Source: a virus
DNA length: 51,200 bases
Reading direction: 5' to 3' (one strand)
Virus record (IMG/VR): IMGVR_UViG_3300022187_000041
Span: 1 to 51,200 of that record
Shown: one piece after another, positions 41,400-50,516 of the stretch
How the letters are laid out: each line of letters begins with the position of its first letter
Numbering within the stretch: position 1 is the first letter of the stretch
Program-made: the position numbers and the translations under genes
Notes under the pieces: generated by a model
Told to the model about the DNA's origin: nothing
Seen by the model: only the letters and a program-made list of their open reading frames with translations
Database searches by the model: none

Positions 41400-43520
41400 A
41401 TGGAACAAGACGATTTATTTGAAACAGATGACGTAGCCGTTATACAGGACGGTGAGGAGTTAGATGCCTCTAGCGTAGTGTCTTATGTAGAGTCTCGCTT
41501 CAAACGTGCAGAGGATGCACGGTACGTAGATGAAAGTCGGTGGTTACGTGCATATCGTAACTACAGAGGTTTGTACGGTAGTGATGTACAATTCACAGAA
41601 ACTGAAAAGTCTCGTGTGTTTGTTAAGGTTACTAAGACTAAAACACTAGCAGCGTATGGTCAGATTGTAGATGTACTTTTTGGTAGCTCACGGTTTCCAC
41701 TCACAGTAAACCCTACAACGTTACCTGAGGGCGTAGCTGAAGCTATGCATATAAGTATAAACCCTCAGGCTGAACAAGCCATAGATCCTTTGCGTTCTGC
41801 CTTTGAGGAAGAGCCTAAGGTTAGCTTCTTGTTTGACCCTGATGAAAAGCTCAAGCCTGGCGAGACTATGTATGACCGCATGAAACGCATGGGTCCACTA
41901 AAGAATAAACTTGAGGCTGTAGGTGAGAAGATCGTAGAAGGTCCAGGCACAACTCAAGATACAGTAACATTCCATCCTGCTATGGTAGCAGCTAAGAAGA
42001 TGGAAAAGAAAATACATGACCAGTTAGAAGAGAGCGGAGCTAATAAACAGCTTCGCCATACTGCTTTTGAGATGGCACTATTTGGAACGGGTATTATGAA
42101 AGGCCCGTTTGCTATAGATAAAGAGTACCCTAATTGGGATGGAGAGACAGGTGAGTATGACCCTGTTATCAAAACTGTACCGTCTACAAGTCACGTATCT
42201 ATATGGAACTTCTATCCTGACCCAGATGCGTATAACATGGATGAGGCTGAGTACGTAGTAGAGCGTCACCGTATGACACGCTCACAGATGCGTAGCTTGA
42301 AGTCTCGCCCTTTCTTCCGTAACGAATCAATTGACAATGCTATTGCTGCAGGTGAGTCCTACGATAAGAAGTATTGGGAACAGGACATGGAAGATGACAG
42401 TGTGTCAAACACTGCACCTGAACGTTATGAAGTACTAGAGTTCTGGGGTTATGTAGACACAGACATCCTAGAAGAGAATGGTGTACGCATTCCTCGTGAG
42501 TTGAAAGATTCAGAGCAGCTAAGTGTAAACGTATGGATTTGTAACGGAGAAGTACTACGCTTGGTACTCAACCCATTCAAACCTGCACGTATTCCTTACT
42601 ATGCTGTACCTTATGAGTTAAACCCATACAGCTTCTTTGGTGTAGGTATTGCTGAAAACATGGACGATACGCAGACACTGATGAATGGTTTCATGCGTAT
42701 GGCGATAGATAATGCTGCACTCAGTGGTAACTTAATCATTGAAGTTGATGAAACAAATCTGGTCCCAGGGCAGGACTTATCTGTGTACCCTGGCAAGGTG
42801 TTTCGCAGACAGGGGGGAGCACCAGGACAAGGCATTTTTGGGACAAAGTTCCCCAACGTTGCTGGCGAGAACATGCAACTCTTTGATAAGGCAAGGGTAT
42901 TAGCTGATGAGAGTACAGGCTTCCCAAGTTTTGCACACGGTCAGACAGGTGTATCAGGAGTGGGGCGAACTGCTTCTGGCATTTCTATGCTTATGTCTGC
43001 AGCTAATGGTAGTATACGAAATGTTGTCAAGAATGTCGATGACTATTTGATTGCCCCACTAGGACGTGCATTCTTTGGTTTCAACATGCAGTTTGACTTT
43101 GATAAAGAAATCAAGGGTGACTTAGAAGTTAAGGCATCAGGTACAGAAAGCTTGATGGCTAACGAGGTACGCTCACAGCGCTTGATGCAGTTCATGGGTG
43201 TAGCATCTAATCCAGCACTCATGCCATTCGTTAAGAGTGACTACATTATTCGTGAGATTGCTAAGTCTATGGATCTTGATCCTGATAAAGTTACTAACTC
43301 TTTGGGTGACGCAGCTATACAAGCTGAGATCCTCAAGAAGTTTACAACACCACCACCCCAACCTGAAGAGGCAGGACCACAAGGTCCACCCGCACCACCC
43401 AATCCAGGTGCAGCCCCAGAGCAAGCAGGAGTAGGCGTGAGTGACACAACAGGCGCTGGTGGGGGTAACATAGGCACAGGTACAGTACCCACTCCTGGTG
43501 AGCAAGGATTTACTGGCTAA
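41400..43520 (+). CDS. Portal protein
   Basis: A 706-residue portal (head-tail connector), through which DNA is packaged. Family-like regions include AGQ-type clip YGQIVDVLFGSSRFPLTVNP and HVSIWNFYPDPDAYNMDEAE, and a helical C-terminal domain before a disordered Pro/Gly tail (QPEEAGPQGPPAPPNPGAAP). The place directly after terminase is diagnostic. Confidence 0.9.
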   Translation: MEQDDLFETDDVAVIQDGEELDASSVVSYVESRFKRAEDARYVDESRWLRAYRNYRGLYGSDVQFTETEKSRVFVKVTKTKTLAAYGQIVDVLFGSSRFPLTVNPTTLPEGVAEAMHISINPQAEQAIDPLRSAFEEEPKVSFLFDPDEKLKPGETMYDRMKRMGPLKNKLEAVGEKIVEGPGTTQDTVTFHPAMVAAKKMEKKIHDQLEESGANKQLRHTAFEMALFGTGIMKGPFAIDKEYPNWDGETGEYDPVIKTVPSTSHVSIWNFYPDPDAYNMDEAEYVVERHRMTRSQMRSLKSRPFFRNESIDNAIAAGESYDKKYWEQDMEDDSVSNTAPERYEVLEFWGYVDTDILEENGVRIPRELKDSEQLSVNVWICNGEVLRLVLNPFKPARIPYYAVPYELNPYSFFGVGIAENMDDTQTLMNGFMRMAIDNAALSGNLIIEVDETNLVPGQDLSVYPGKVFRRQGGAPGQGIFGTKFPNVAGENMQLFDKARVLADESTGFPSFAHGQTGVSGVGRTASGISMLMSAANGSIRNVVKNVDDYLIAPLGRAFFGFNMQFDFDKEIKGDLEVKASGTESLMANEVRSQRLMQFMGVASNPALMPFVKSDYIIREIAKSMDLDPDKVTNSLGDAAIQAEILKKFTTPPPQPEEAGPQGPPAPPNPGAAPEQAGVGVSDTTGAGGGNIGTGTVPTPGEQGFTG

Positions 43521-43708
43521 TGTCTATTAAGAAGTTAGTAAACGACAAACCTTTGTGGGATGACTTTGTTGAGACTATCAACAAGAAGATAGACATAGCC
43601 CAGCGCAGGTTAGAGCAGGAGAGTACTATGGAAGGTATGTATCGTGCTCAGGGTGAAATAGCTGCATTACGTAGGCTCATATATTTAAGGGAAGAAGTAA
43701 ATGCTTGA
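43520..43708 (+). CDS. Small coiled-coil protein after portal
   Basis: A 62-residue helical protein (NKKIDIAQRRLEQESTMEGM). TAATG overlap with the portal; overlaps the next gene by 8 bp. Probably a head-assembly accessory; unknown. Confidence 0.7.
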   Translation: MSIKKLVNDKPLWDDFVETINKKIDIAQRRLEQESTMEGMYRAQGEIAALRRLIYLREEVNA

Positions 43709-45470
43709 TGACAACAAAGCTCAGATGGAGACGGACCTTATAATGAATGAGCAGAAAGATCCTGTTAGTGGGAACACTGCTCCTATAGGTGCTAAACCTA
43801 GTGAGGTACGTGATGATATTGACATTCGTGTCAGTGAAGGTGAGTTTGTAGTAAATGCACAAACGGTTAGATACTTCGGAGAGGAATTTTTTAATGAGTT
43901 ACAAGAAGCTGCCGCACAAGGTTTTGAACGGATTAAAGAAGGTGATGAGTTACCTTTCAGAGATGATGAACTGGATGTTGACGAAACTGAAGATCAAGAA
44001 GTAAAACCAGAAGGCTTTGCCTATGGTGGTGCTGTAAAGGGTTACGCTGAAGGTGATATTGTAGTACCTCAACCTGTAGGCGGTGGTTATGGCGGCTACG
44101 GTGGTACAGGTGCTTTGTTTGGAGGCTTTGAATCTAAGACATATATTAACCCTAAAACAAATCAGAAGATGATTGTGTTCTTCTTTAATGGTAGACCCAT
44201 GAAGAGAATACCCCCTGGTTTTGTTTTGATGGGTGCAACCCCTGCAGAGGAACAAGCACGAGCTACACAAGCACCTAGAGATGATGACGATGATGATAAG
44301 CCGAAGCAGGAGTCTGACCCTACATGGAGAAACACTCCTGTAGAGGAGTGGACTACAGACATGTACGAAAACTACTCTAATTATAATCAGCTAAAAACAA
44401 ATGCAGGTGATCTGTCTTTACTTGAAAAGTCTTTAATAGGTCTTGTTGGTGGTGCAATTGGCGGTCCTGCAGGTGCTATTGCTTTGACTGAATTGGCACG
44501 AAGAGAAAATAAAAAGATAGCTGAAAAAGTTGTAACTAATGTTATGGGTATGGTTGACAGTGATAAAAACCCTGATGGTTCTTCTTTAGATACAGGTACT
44601 TTAAGTATATTAAATACAGCTAGAGTAAATGCTAATTACAATATTATGAATATTGATAGTAAAGACATGTTAGGATTTACTAAAGAAGATGCTGGACCTA
44701 TTGCTTCTGGAACAAAAGCATCACAGGATATACTAGACCAACAACGTAAAATAGTTGAAAAAGTTAAAGTACTTGACCCAGAGAAAAAGTCTGACTTCTA
44801 TAAAGATACATATGATGGTGGCTTGGGTGCTTTCTATGGTGGTTCAGAAGAAGCTGAGACTGCTCTTATCACAGGTGCTACAACTGTTTCTGGTAGAGAT
44901 GACGATGATGACGATAGACTAGTAGCAGGTACTACAGGTTCAGGTGTTGGTTATACTACGTCTACTACAGAGTCTGGTGGGACTAAATACACATTTGATT
45001 CTGAAGATGATGATGACTTTGATTGGGATGCATTTGAAGCTGATACAACTGTAGGAACTAATGTAAGTAACGTAGGCAACTCAGGTACAGATAGTGATGA
45101 CAATGATAAGTCAAGCGATAAAATACTGTGTGACTTAATATATCGCTACGGTTACCTAGACGAAGACATCTGGCGTTTAGACGAAGCGTTTGGTGATCGT
45201 GTTGCACTAGAAGATCCAGAGTTACTAGAAGGCTATCACACATGGGCTAAACCTATGGTAGCTTGGATAGAAAAAGAAACCTTCTTATCTAACCTATATC
45301 TTAAATACTGGTGTGTACCATTTACACGGCGCTGGGCAAATCACATTGCTCATGTAATGGAACCAGAAAACTATAAACCTGACTATGTAGGCAAACTTAT
45401 GCTTGCTGTAGGTGTACCTATCTCTAGAGCTATTTACAAGCTAAAGGGTAGAAAACTAAAAACTGTTTAA
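43701..45470 (+). CDS. Large head-region protein with acidic linker and conserved C-terminal domain
   Basis: A 589-residue protein. The N-terminal region (EGEFVVNAQTVRYFGEEFFN and GFERIKEGDELPFRDDE) is conserved in form with other marine phages as I recall. A Gly-rich part (GYAEGD; GGGYGGYGGTG), a hydrophobic Gly/Ala segment (LIGLVGGAIGGPAGAIALTE) and Asp-runs (RDDDDDD, SEDDDDFDWD) follow. The C-terminal ~120 residues are a separate domain (CDLIYRYGYLDEDIWRLDE). Function unknown; between portal and scaffold, so probably virion or assembly. Confidence 0.78.
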   Translation: MLDDNKAQMETDLIMNEQKDPVSGNTAPIGAKPSEVRDDIDIRVSEGEFVVNAQTVRYFGEEFFNELQEAAAQGFERIKEGDELPFRDDELDVDETEDQEVKPEGFAYGGAVKGYAEGDIVVPQPVGGGYGGYGGTGALFGGFESKTYINPKTNQKMIVFFFNGRPMKRIPPGFVLMGATPAEEQARATQAPRDDDDDDKPKQESDPTWRNTPVEEWTTDMYENYSNYNQLKTNAGDLSLLEKSLIGLVGGAIGGPAGAIALTELARRENKKIAEKVVTNVMGMVDSDKNPDGSSLDTGTLSILNTARVNANYNIMNIDSKDMLGFTKEDAGPIASGTKASQDILDQQRKIVEKVKVLDPEKKSDFYKDTYDGGLGAFYGGSEEAETALITGATTVSGRDDDDDDRLVAGTTGSGVGYTTSTTESGGTKYTFDSEDDDDFDWDAFEADTTVGTNVSNVGNSGTDSDDNDKSSDKILCDLIYRYGYLDEDIWRLDEAFGDRVALEDPELLEGYHTWAKPMVAWIEKETFLSNLYLKYWCVPFTRRWANHIAHVMEPENYKPDYVGKLMLAVGVPISRAIYKLKGRKLKTV

Positions 45471-45479
45471 TAACTATAA

Positions 45480-45503
45480 GGCTACCCAGCTTAGGCTGGC
45501 CCC
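45480..45503 (+). promoter_or_regulatory. Leader hairpin before the scaffold gene
   Basis: CCAGC-TTAG-GCTGG (45486-45499) forms a 5-bp stem in the short leader. It lies within GCTACCCAGCTTAGGCT (45481-45497), which matches 15 of 17 bases of a sequence in the capsid leader (46473-46489). Probably an RNA signal for translation or processing. Confidence 0.45.
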
Positions 45504-45521
45504 AACATAAAGGAAACAATT

Positions 45522-46391
45522 ATGCCTGAACTAGCAGAAGTAGAAACTAAAAAGACAGCAGGTCTTGTAAATCCAAATAGACCTACCCCTCTAGAAGATA
45601 AGATTAAAAAAGAGGAAGAAGAACTAGAAGCTTTAATGAAAGCTCGTACTGAAGAAGTAGAGCAAAAAGTAGAAGAACCAGAAGCTAAACCTGAGAAAGA
45701 AGAACTATCAGGTGAAGAGCGTACATATAAGAAACGCTACAGTGATTTACGTAGTCATCTTAACAAGCAAGCAGAAGAGTTAAAAGAACTTAAAGCCCAG
45801 CTTGAAAACGCTCAGAAGACAGGTAAGGTACGTGCTCCTACTTCAGATGAAAGTATTGATGCTTGGGCTAAGAAGTACCCTGAGATTGCTGGCATTGTAG
45901 AAACAATTGCTGAAAAGAAAGCCCAAGAAAAGTTTAAGTATGCTGATGAACGTCTGCAGCAGATTGACAAGATCAACGCAGATGCCCAGCGCACTAAAGC
46001 AGAGAATGAAATCCGTGCTATGCATGGAGACTTTGATGATCTACGTGGGAGTGATGACTTCCATGATTGGGCAGCAGAACAACCCAAGTGGGTGCAGGAT
46101 GCACTCTATGAGAATCAAGATGATCCACAATCAGTGATCCGTGTTATTGATCTATTCAAAGTAGATAAAGGTATGGACACTAAAGGAAGACGGCAAAACT
46201 CTAAGGATGCTGCTTCTCAAGTAAGAACTAAACGTACTACCAAACCAGACAATGACAACCCTGCAGGACATCTGCGTGAGTCTGAAGTTCAACGTATGAG
46301 TACACAAGAGTACGAAACCAAGTCAGACGAAATCATGGAAGCTATCCGCAGCGGTAAGTTTATTTATGATGTTTCTGGTGGAGCACGTTAA
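45522..46391 (+). CDS. Capsid scaffolding protein
   Basis: A 289-residue, highly charged coiled-coil protein (LEDKIKKEEEELEALMKART; AEELKELKAQLENAQ) with a basic C-terminal part (SQVRTKRTTKPDNDNPAG). The composition and position just before the capsid gene fit podovirus scaffolds, which shape the procapsid and then leave. AAAGGAAAC precedes the ATG. Confidence 0.85.
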   Translation: MPELAEVETKKTAGLVNPNRPTPLEDKIKKEEEELEALMKARTEEVEQKVEEPEAKPEKEELSGEERTYKKRYSDLRSHLNKQAEELKELKAQLENAQKTGKVRAPTSDESIDAWAKKYPEIAGIVETIAEKKAQEKFKYADERLQQIDKINADAQRTKAENEIRAMHGDFDDLRGSDDFHDWAAEQPKWVQDALYENQDDPQSVIRVIDLFKVDKGMDTKGRRQNSKDAASQVRTKRTTKPDNDNPAGHLRESEVQRMSTQEYETKSDEIMEAIRSGKFIYDVSGGAR

Positions 46392-46398
46392 TTAAGTA

Positions 46399-46427
46399 TT
46401 GACAATACACAAACTATATGTTATAAC
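46399..46427 (+). promoter_or_regulatory. Capsid promoter (sigma70-like)
   Basis: TTGACA (46399-46404), 17 bp, TATAAC (46422-46427; five of six). The start near 46434 would place the leader hairpin at the very 5' end of the transcript. It would give the extra expression the major capsid protein needs. Confidence 0.8.
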
Positions 46428-46440
46428 TGTGTATGTTAAC

Positions 46441-46635
46441 AAAAGCATAAGTATGCCCTGATAGACGTTTCAGCTACCCTGCTTATGCTTTTACCCCTAA
46501 GCGAAGACAAATAAGTTAAGACCTACCTGATCAAGTATAGGCCCGTCTTACATATTACAAGGCCATGTGTATGTGAGTCGCACCCTAAAAAGATTAGCCT
46601 CTTACCTGATGTTAATGCTTATAACTTTAATAAGC
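46441..46635 (+). ncRNA. Structured 5' leader of the capsid mRNA
   Basis: Three stem-loops: AAAAGCATAAG (46441-46451) with CTTATGCTTTT (46482-46492), an 11-bp perfect stem and 30-nt loop; TAAGAC (46517-46522) with GTCTTA (46545-46550), enclosing CTA/TAG; and GCTTAT (46617-46622) with ATAAGC (46630-46635) just before the ribosome site. GCTTAT also occurs at 46481, so ATAAGC has two possible partners, which could make a switch. Stability, attenuation or autoregulation are possible roles. Confidence 0.5.
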
Positions 46636-46660
46636 CTAACTATCTATGGAGGATTATATC

Positions 46661-47722
46661 ATGGCTTTCGCAACAGCGTCAGGTTATGGTAATCTACCCA
46701 ACGGTAACTTTAGCCCCGTAATCTACAGCAAACAGGTACAACTTGCTTTCCGCAAGGCCTCAATTGTAGAAGCAATCACTAACTCTGATTATTTTGGAGA
46801 GATTGCTAACATGGGTGATTCCGTTAAGATTATCAAAGAACCTGAAATCACAGTGAAGTCGTATGCCCGTGGCACGACTATCACACCACAAGACCTTGAC
46901 GATGAGGAATTTTCACTAAACGTTGACAAAGCGAACTATTTTGCTTTTAAGGTTGACGATATTGAGGAAAGTCATAGTCACGTCAATTTTCAAAGCCTTG
47001 CAAGTGATCGTGCAGCTTATCGTTTGGCTGACCAGTTTGACCAAGATGTTCTTGGTTATATGGCTGGCTTCAAGCAATCAGCTATTCACGGCAAACCCAA
47101 TGCTGCGAACACAACTGTAAACGGCACTAAAGCTGTTTCAACTGCTGGTTCTGACGAACTACTTGCAAATATGAAGCTTGACGCTTCTGACTTTAACAGT
47201 GGTTCAGCAGGTAACTCAATCGTAGTTAAGCCCCGTACAGGTGCTGACGCATTGAACACTACTACAGCTAACGCTACACCTATGCAAGTTATCGCACGGA
47301 TGTCACGTAAGCTGGATCAACAAAACGTTGACACTAACGGAAGATGGCTGGTCCTAGATCCGGTATTCGCAGAACTGCTTAAAGACGAAGATTCACGTCT
47401 TCTGAATGCAGACTTCGGTGGATCAGGGTTGCAGAACGGTTTGATCTTCAACAACATTCACGGCTTCAAAGTCTACATGTCTAACAACCTTCCTGAAGTA
47501 GGTAACGGTCCAACCTCTACCACATCTACAGGTTCTGCTCACTACGGTGTGCTGGTTGCTGGTCATTCTTCTGCAGCAGCAACTGCTGAGCAGATTAATA
47601 AGACTGAGACTTATCGTGATCCAGATTCATTTGCTGACATTGTACGTGGTATGCACCTTTACGGGCGCAAAATTCTACGTCCAGAAGCGTTGGTTAATGC
47701 AATCTACACATCTGGTCTATAA
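46661..47722 (+). CDS. Major capsid protein
   Basis: A 353-residue protein, starting MAFATASGYGNLPNGNFSPV. SKQVQLAFRKASIVEAITNS, GDSVKIIKEPEITVKSYARG and AYRLADQFDQDVLGYMAGF match T7-like/HK97-fold capsid proteins in style. The ATG at 46661 follows GGAGGA at 7 bp; the upstream ATG at 46646 overlaps the ribosome site. It follows the scaffold gene and has its own promoter. Confidence 0.9.
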   Translation: MAFATASGYGNLPNGNFSPVIYSKQVQLAFRKASIVEAITNSDYFGEIANMGDSVKIIKEPEITVKSYARGTTITPQDLDDEEFSLNVDKANYFAFKVDDIEESHSHVNFQSLASDRAAYRLADQFDQDVLGYMAGFKQSAIHGKPNAANTTVNGTKAVSTAGSDELLANMKLDASDFNSGSAGNSIVVKPRTGADALNTTTANATPMQVIARMSRKLDQQNVDTNGRWLVLDPVFAELLKDEDSRLLNADFGGSGLQNGLIFNNIHGFKVYMSNNLPEVGNGPTSTTSTGSAHYGVLVAGHSSAAATAEQINKTETYRDPDSFADIVRGMHLYGRKILRPEALVNAIYTSGL

Positions 47723-47735
47723 GGGGGAATGAGAT

Positions 47736-48218
47736 ATGGCACTTGGTGATAATACTCTTCGTTCAGCCGCTGGCAACTCCCAACGTGGACGTAACCCTTA
47801 CATGGTTCAAACTACCTTAAATTGGGCAACAGCGTTGTCTGACAAAGGTTCTGCTCTTGCAGCGTCTGATGTCATTCCTGTAATTGCTGTACCTAAAGGT
47901 ACTATGGTCTTGAACGCAGGTATTGAAGTTGATACTGCTACTGATGGTTCTACTTTTACAGTAGACTTAGGTATGGTTGACGCTGATGTATTTGTTGATG
48001 GATTTGATGCTACATCTGCAGCAGCAGTAGTAGCGCAGAACCCTGCAGCATATCAGCCTGTAATGGCTGTTGCTGATGACAACATTGACGTAACTATTGC
48101 TTCACTTTCAGGTGGGGCAGTTAGTTCAGGTAAGTTCCGTGTATGGGCAGTTCTGATCGACTGCACTGACATGGGTGACACGTCTGCTAACGAAGTAGCT
48201 CGTGACGCACTTGCGTAA
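47736..48218 (+). CDS. Head structural protein (candidate decoration protein)
   Basis: A 160-residue beta-rich protein (VPKGTMVLNAGIEVDTATDG; DGSTFTVDLGMVDADVFVDG). Position right after the capsid and the terminator behind it suggest a capsid decoration or head-completion protein made at capsid-like levels. Function inferred. Confidence 0.7.
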   Translation: MALGDNTLRSAAGNSQRGRNPYMVQTTLNWATALSDKGSALAASDVIPVIAVPKGTMVLNAGIEVDTATDGSTFTVDLGMVDADVFVDGFDATSAAAVVAQNPAAYQPVMAVADDNIDVTIASLSGGAVSSGKFRVWAVLIDCTDMGDTSANEVARDALA

Positions 48219-48227
48219 CTAAACTTT

Positions 48228-48251
48228 AGGGGCTGCTTTCGGGTGGCCCCT
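48228..48251 (+). terminator. Probable terminator after the capsid unit
   Basis: AGGGGC (48228-48233) pairs with GCCCCT (48246-48251) across a 12-nt loop, followed by TT then CGC. The U-tract is short, so termination may be partial, letting some transcripts reach the tail genes. Confidence 0.55.
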
Positions 48252-48273
48252 TTCGCACACCTTAGGAAAACAG

Positions 48274-48975
48274 ATGTCAACATACGTACAGCTTACAAAC
48301 GAATTACTTAGACGTTTGAATGAAGTCCCTCTGGATACAGCAGGTGATGGCTTTACTACAGTGCGTAACGTTCAGGCTGCAGCTAAAGATGCTGTAAATA
48401 GTAGCTTACGTGAGATATACCAGAATGGTCAAGAGTGGCCTTTCCTAAAGAATACGTACACGCAGACATTAACTGCAGGTACACGTCAATATAGTTTCCC
48501 TGCTGACTACTCTACGGTAGACTGGGAAACATTTTATTTAAAGAAGCATTCAACACAAGAGAATCAACCTCGTGTTTTAAAGCCTTTGACTTATGAAGAT
48601 TATACTACAAACCACCGCCCTAAAGATGATGAGGGTGATCAGACAAATGGTATGACAGCACCTGAGCATGTATATCAAACATTTGGTGATGCCTTTGGTG
48701 TAACACCTATCCCAGATTCCGACTACGAAGTAGAGTACACCTATTGGAGTATTCCTTCTACGTTAACAGAGTACAACGATACTTGTGTAATACCTGAGCG
48801 TTTCAACCACGTTATCTTAGATGGTGCTATGGCTTACATGATGCAGTTCAGAAGTAATGCACAGTCTGCTGGTATGCACCAACAAAAGTTTGACTTTGGT
48901 ATACGCAGTATGAAACGCATTCTATTTGATGATGAGATATATTTAAGGTCTACTGTAATTGAAAGACCCCGTTAA
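48274..48975 (+). CDS. Tail adaptor protein (T7 gp11-like, tail tubular protein A)
   Basis: A 233-residue protein. STYVQLTNELLRRLNEVPLD and VNSSLREIYQNGQEWPFLKN form the helical start typical of gp11-type adaptors; the rest is beta with a YWSIPSTLTEY strand. It joins portal to nozzle. AGGAAAACAG precedes the ATG. Overlaps the next gene by one base. Confidence 0.85.
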   Translation: MSTYVQLTNELLRRLNEVPLDTAGDGFTTVRNVQAAAKDAVNSSLREIYQNGQEWPFLKNTYTQTLTAGTRQYSFPADYSTVDWETFYLKKHSTQENQPRVLKPLTYEDYTTNHRPKDDEGDQTNGMTAPEHVYQTFGDAFGVTPIPDSDYEVEYTYWSIPSTLTEYNDTCVIPERFNHVILDGAMAYMMQFRSNAQSAGMHQQKFDFGIRSMKRILFDDEIYLRSTVIERPR

Positions 48976-50513
48976 TGGATGACCTAAGAACTAATATTAC
49001 AGTTTGCAGTGGTGGTCTTATAACTAACGTTGATCCGCTAACACATGCAAACGCCTTGAGTGGTAGTGCTTTACGCATGATTAACTACGAGCCTTCCTTA
49101 TCGGGGGGCTATCGTCGTATTAGCGGGTATCAAAACGATTACGGTACTGTACCTGGAACAGGCGCTGTATTAGGTGTAGAAGTAAACGGCAACCTACACG
49201 ATGGTATTTTTGCTTGCAGAAGACCTACTTCAGGTAATAACTATTTACATAAGTGGAATAATAGTACTTCATCGTGGGACGCTGTAACTGCTTCTGGTTC
49301 TCCTACTATGGTAGGAGTAGATCGTGTACGCTTTTCAAGCTATAACTGGTCAACACAAGTTTTACTTTTGACAGACGGTATTAACCCTGCAGCTACATAT
49401 GATGGTACTACTTATACTCAGATCACACACGCTAATGCTCCTACAGATCCTAAGTTTTCAGAAGAGTTTGCATCACATATATTTCTAGCAGGTGATCCAT
49501 CAGAACCGTTTAACTTATTTTTTAGCGCTCCCCTTAATGCTACTGACTTTGACCCTGCTAACGGTGCAGGTGTTATTAATGTAGGTTTTAAGATTACAGC
49601 AATTAAAAAGTTTAGAGATAGTTTATTTATATTTGGTGCTAATAATATTAAAAAACTAATTGGTACAAACTCTGCAGACTTTTTATTGCAGAACGTTACT
49701 GCTAATCTAGGTTGTGTAGCACCTGACTCTGTTGTTGAATTTGGTGGTGACTTACTCTTCTTAGGACCAGACGGTATTAGACCTATCTCAGGTACAGATC
49801 GTATTGGTGACGTTGAGCTTGCACCAGTATCTAAAGAGATTCAAGACATTTTTGACAACTACTACTTATCAGAAACTATTGTAGATATTAGTATTGTTGT
49901 TATACGTAAGAAGTCTCAATTCAGGTTCTTCTTTAAGAATGATAGCTCTCTCTCTTTGATAGGCGCTATTCGTAAATCACAAAATAAACAAAGTATATTT
50001 GAATACAGTCAGCTTATTGGTATTGAAGCTAACTGTGTTGCTTCAGGTTACGTTGGTCAGTTTGAGCACGTAATACATGGAGATGGTTCAGGTAAAGTAC
50101 ACAGACAGGAACGTGGTACTAGCTTTGAAGGCAGTAACATATTTAGTTTATACCAAACACCTTACTTTTATATGGAAGACCCAGAAGTACGTAAGATCGT
50201 TTATAAGATAGATACGTATCTAAAATCAGAGGGTAACACAGAAGTCTTTGTAGGTTTATACTATGACTATGACGATGTGTATTCTTTAAACCCTACTACT
50301 TATAGTTTCTCTACCGAAGGTGCAGCAGCTATTTATGGTACAGCTATCTACGGCTCAGGTGATATATATGATGGTAACCCGTCACCTAAAGCTTTAACTA
50401 ATGTATCTGGTTCTGGTAAGTCTGTTTCTATTAGTTACGTTACAGACAATCAAAATGCAAGCCATACAATACAAGCTATTTCTATGACATATGGCTTGGG
50501 AGACAGGAGATAA
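48975..50513 (+). CDS. Tail nozzle protein (tail tubular protein B / stabilisation-like)
   Basis: A 512-residue beta-rich protein. CSGGLITNVDPLTHANALSG and MINYEPSLSGGYRRISGYQN resemble the start of podovirus nozzle or P22 gp10-like proteins, with repeated blade-like sequences (LLFLGPDGIRPISGTDRIGD). It forms the tail tip through which DNA exits. Directly after the adaptor gene, before the fibre. Confidence 0.82.
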   Translation: MDDLRTNITVCSGGLITNVDPLTHANALSGSALRMINYEPSLSGGYRRISGYQNDYGTVPGTGAVLGVEVNGNLHDGIFACRRPTSGNNYLHKWNNSTSSWDAVTASGSPTMVGVDRVRFSSYNWSTQVLLLTDGINPAATYDGTTYTQITHANAPTDPKFSEEFASHIFLAGDPSEPFNLFFSAPLNATDFDPANGAGVINVGFKITAIKKFRDSLFIFGANNIKKLIGTNSADFLLQNVTANLGCVAPDSVVEFGGDLLFLGPDGIRPISGTDRIGDVELAPVSKEIQDIFDNYYLSETIVDISIVVIRKKSQFRFFFKNDSSLSLIGAIRKSQNKQSIFEYSQLIGIEANCVASGYVGQFEHVIHGDGSGKVHRQERGTSFEGSNIFSLYQTPYFYMEDPEVRKIVYKIDTYLKSEGNTEVFVGLYYDYDDVYSLNPTTYSFSTEGAAAIYGTAIYGSGDIYDGNPSPKALTNVSGSGKSVSISYVTDNQNASHTIQAISMTYGLGDRR

Positions 50514-50516
50514 ACC

